This document shows, piece after piece, positions 5,091 to 5,472 of a stretch of 5,472 nucleotides of DNA. Each line of letters begins with the position of its first letter. Positions within the stretch are counted from its first letter, which is position 1. Where the stretch lies: NCBI GenBank assembly GCA_023386395.1, contig JAEWJV010000456.1, forward strand, positions 1 through 5,472, given 5' to 3'. The DNA comes from Bacteroidota bacterium (GTDB lineage: Bacteria > Bacteroidota > Bacteroidia > Chitinophagales > Chitinophagaceae). Under the pieces are notes generated by a model that was not told the origin of the DNA, did not search any database, and saw only the letters and a list, made by a program, of their open reading frames with translations. Both the position numbers and the translations under genes were made by a program.

Positions 5091-5472
5091 TTAACCGTTA
5101 TCAGCAAAGCCGGGATATAAGGTCATGCCACCATCTACAAACAACGTTGTACCGGTTATATATTCAGCATCATCGCTTGCCAGCCATACCGCAGCTTTGG
5201 CTATATCTTCCGGCACACCTATTCTTTTATAAGGAATAAGTTCCAACAATTTTTCCCTGTCTTGTTTTGTATCCCATGCATCTTCATTAATAGGTGTTTT
5301 AATAGCCCCCGGTGCTATGCTGTTTATACGGACTTTGTTTGGCGCAAATTCCTGTGCAATGGATTTCATCATCAGCATGATACCGCCTTTACTGGCCGCA
5401 TAATTTGCATGCCCGGCCCAGGGAATAACTTCATGCACACTGCTCATACAAATTATCTTACCAATGCTTTTC
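5091..5472 (-). CDS. Glucose 1-dehydrogenase-like SDR oxidoreductase, C-terminal part, cut by window edge
   Basis: This is a classical short-chain dehydrogenase that uses NAD(P). The visible C-terminal 127 residues or so run off the right edge of the window. The frame is open upstream of the ATG at 5447 and reads KSIGKIICM, the usual beta strand before the active site, so that ATG is internal and not the start. The catalytic residues are S11, Y24 and K28 counted from the first complete visible codon (SSVHEVIPW, then YAASK). The substrate and C-terminal segments APGAIKTPI and GTTLFVDGGMTLYPGF follow. The SSVHEVIPW segment and the GGMTLYP ending closely recall Bacillus glucose 1-dehydrogenase, which oxidises glucose to gluconolactone, although SDR substrates are hard to assign from sequence. 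The Rossmann TGxxxGIG motif and roughly 135-145 residues should lie outside. The downstream mgtC-like gene begins 34 bp after the stop, so co-transcription is possible. Confidence 0.88.
   Translation of the reverse strand, partial: KSIGKIICMSSVHEVIPWAGHANYAASKGGIMLMMKSIAQEFAPNKVRINSIAPGAIKTPINEDAWDTKQDREKLLELIPYKRIGVPEDIAKAAVWLASDDAEYITGTTLFVDGGMTLYPGFADNG

Noticed and set aside
5057..5107. Upstream TTG start for the mgtC-like gene
   Set aside because: The 17 extra residues do not belong to the family, and this start would overlap the SDR gene; MITWQEV from the ATG at 5056 aligns with usual MgtC starts.

Overview
This is an AT-rich window with the character of a Bacteroidota chromosome. The signs are: protein styles typical of the phylum (LytS-type kinase with a LytTR regulator, a cysteine-free anti-sigma-like small protein); translation starts preceded by A/T-rich leaders instead of Shine-Dalgarno sequences; and one full match to the Bacteroidota promoter pattern TTG-N19-TAnnTTTG. 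The Nth and kinase sequences look closest to Chitinophagaceae-type bacteria, but that family assignment is an inference from memory.

Layout. A 76-residue protein resembling a zinc-free anti-sigma N-terminal domain (132-362, +) is followed by a strong palindromic terminator (375-423). This terminator abuts the ATG of nth, endonuclease III (424-1092, +), and a consensus-like promoter for nth lies across and inside the hairpin. Convergent to nth is a LytS-like membrane protein (1104-2198, -) that has lost the phospho-acceptor histidine and the glycine-rich ATP loop, so it looks like a pseudokinase. A 320-bp divergent intergenic region (2199-2518) holds a terminator-like hairpin in the pseudokinase leader, an 11-bp inverted repeat around it, a possible -7 element, and phased ATTACG repeats in front of the next gene. 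To the right are an intact LytS-type histidine kinase (2519-3592, +) and its LytTR response regulator (3615-4370, +), 22 bp apart. The regulator overlaps tail-to-tail by 4 bp with an MgtC/SapB-family membrane protein (4367-5056, -). That gene follows, on the same strand, a glucose 1-dehydrogenase-like SDR enzyme cut by the window edge (5091-5472, -).

How the genes may work together. The intact kinase and regulator form a complete two-component system. The divergent pseudokinase keeps the membrane domain and dimerisation region of the same family and could modulate the intact kinase, for example by forming heterodimers. The shared intergenic region carries plausible sites for regulation of both transcripts. 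This three-part arrangement is the most interesting content here, but the coupling is inferred and not shown. Nth (base-excision repair), MgtC and the SDR enzyme look like ordinary neighbours with no evident functional link to the signalling genes.
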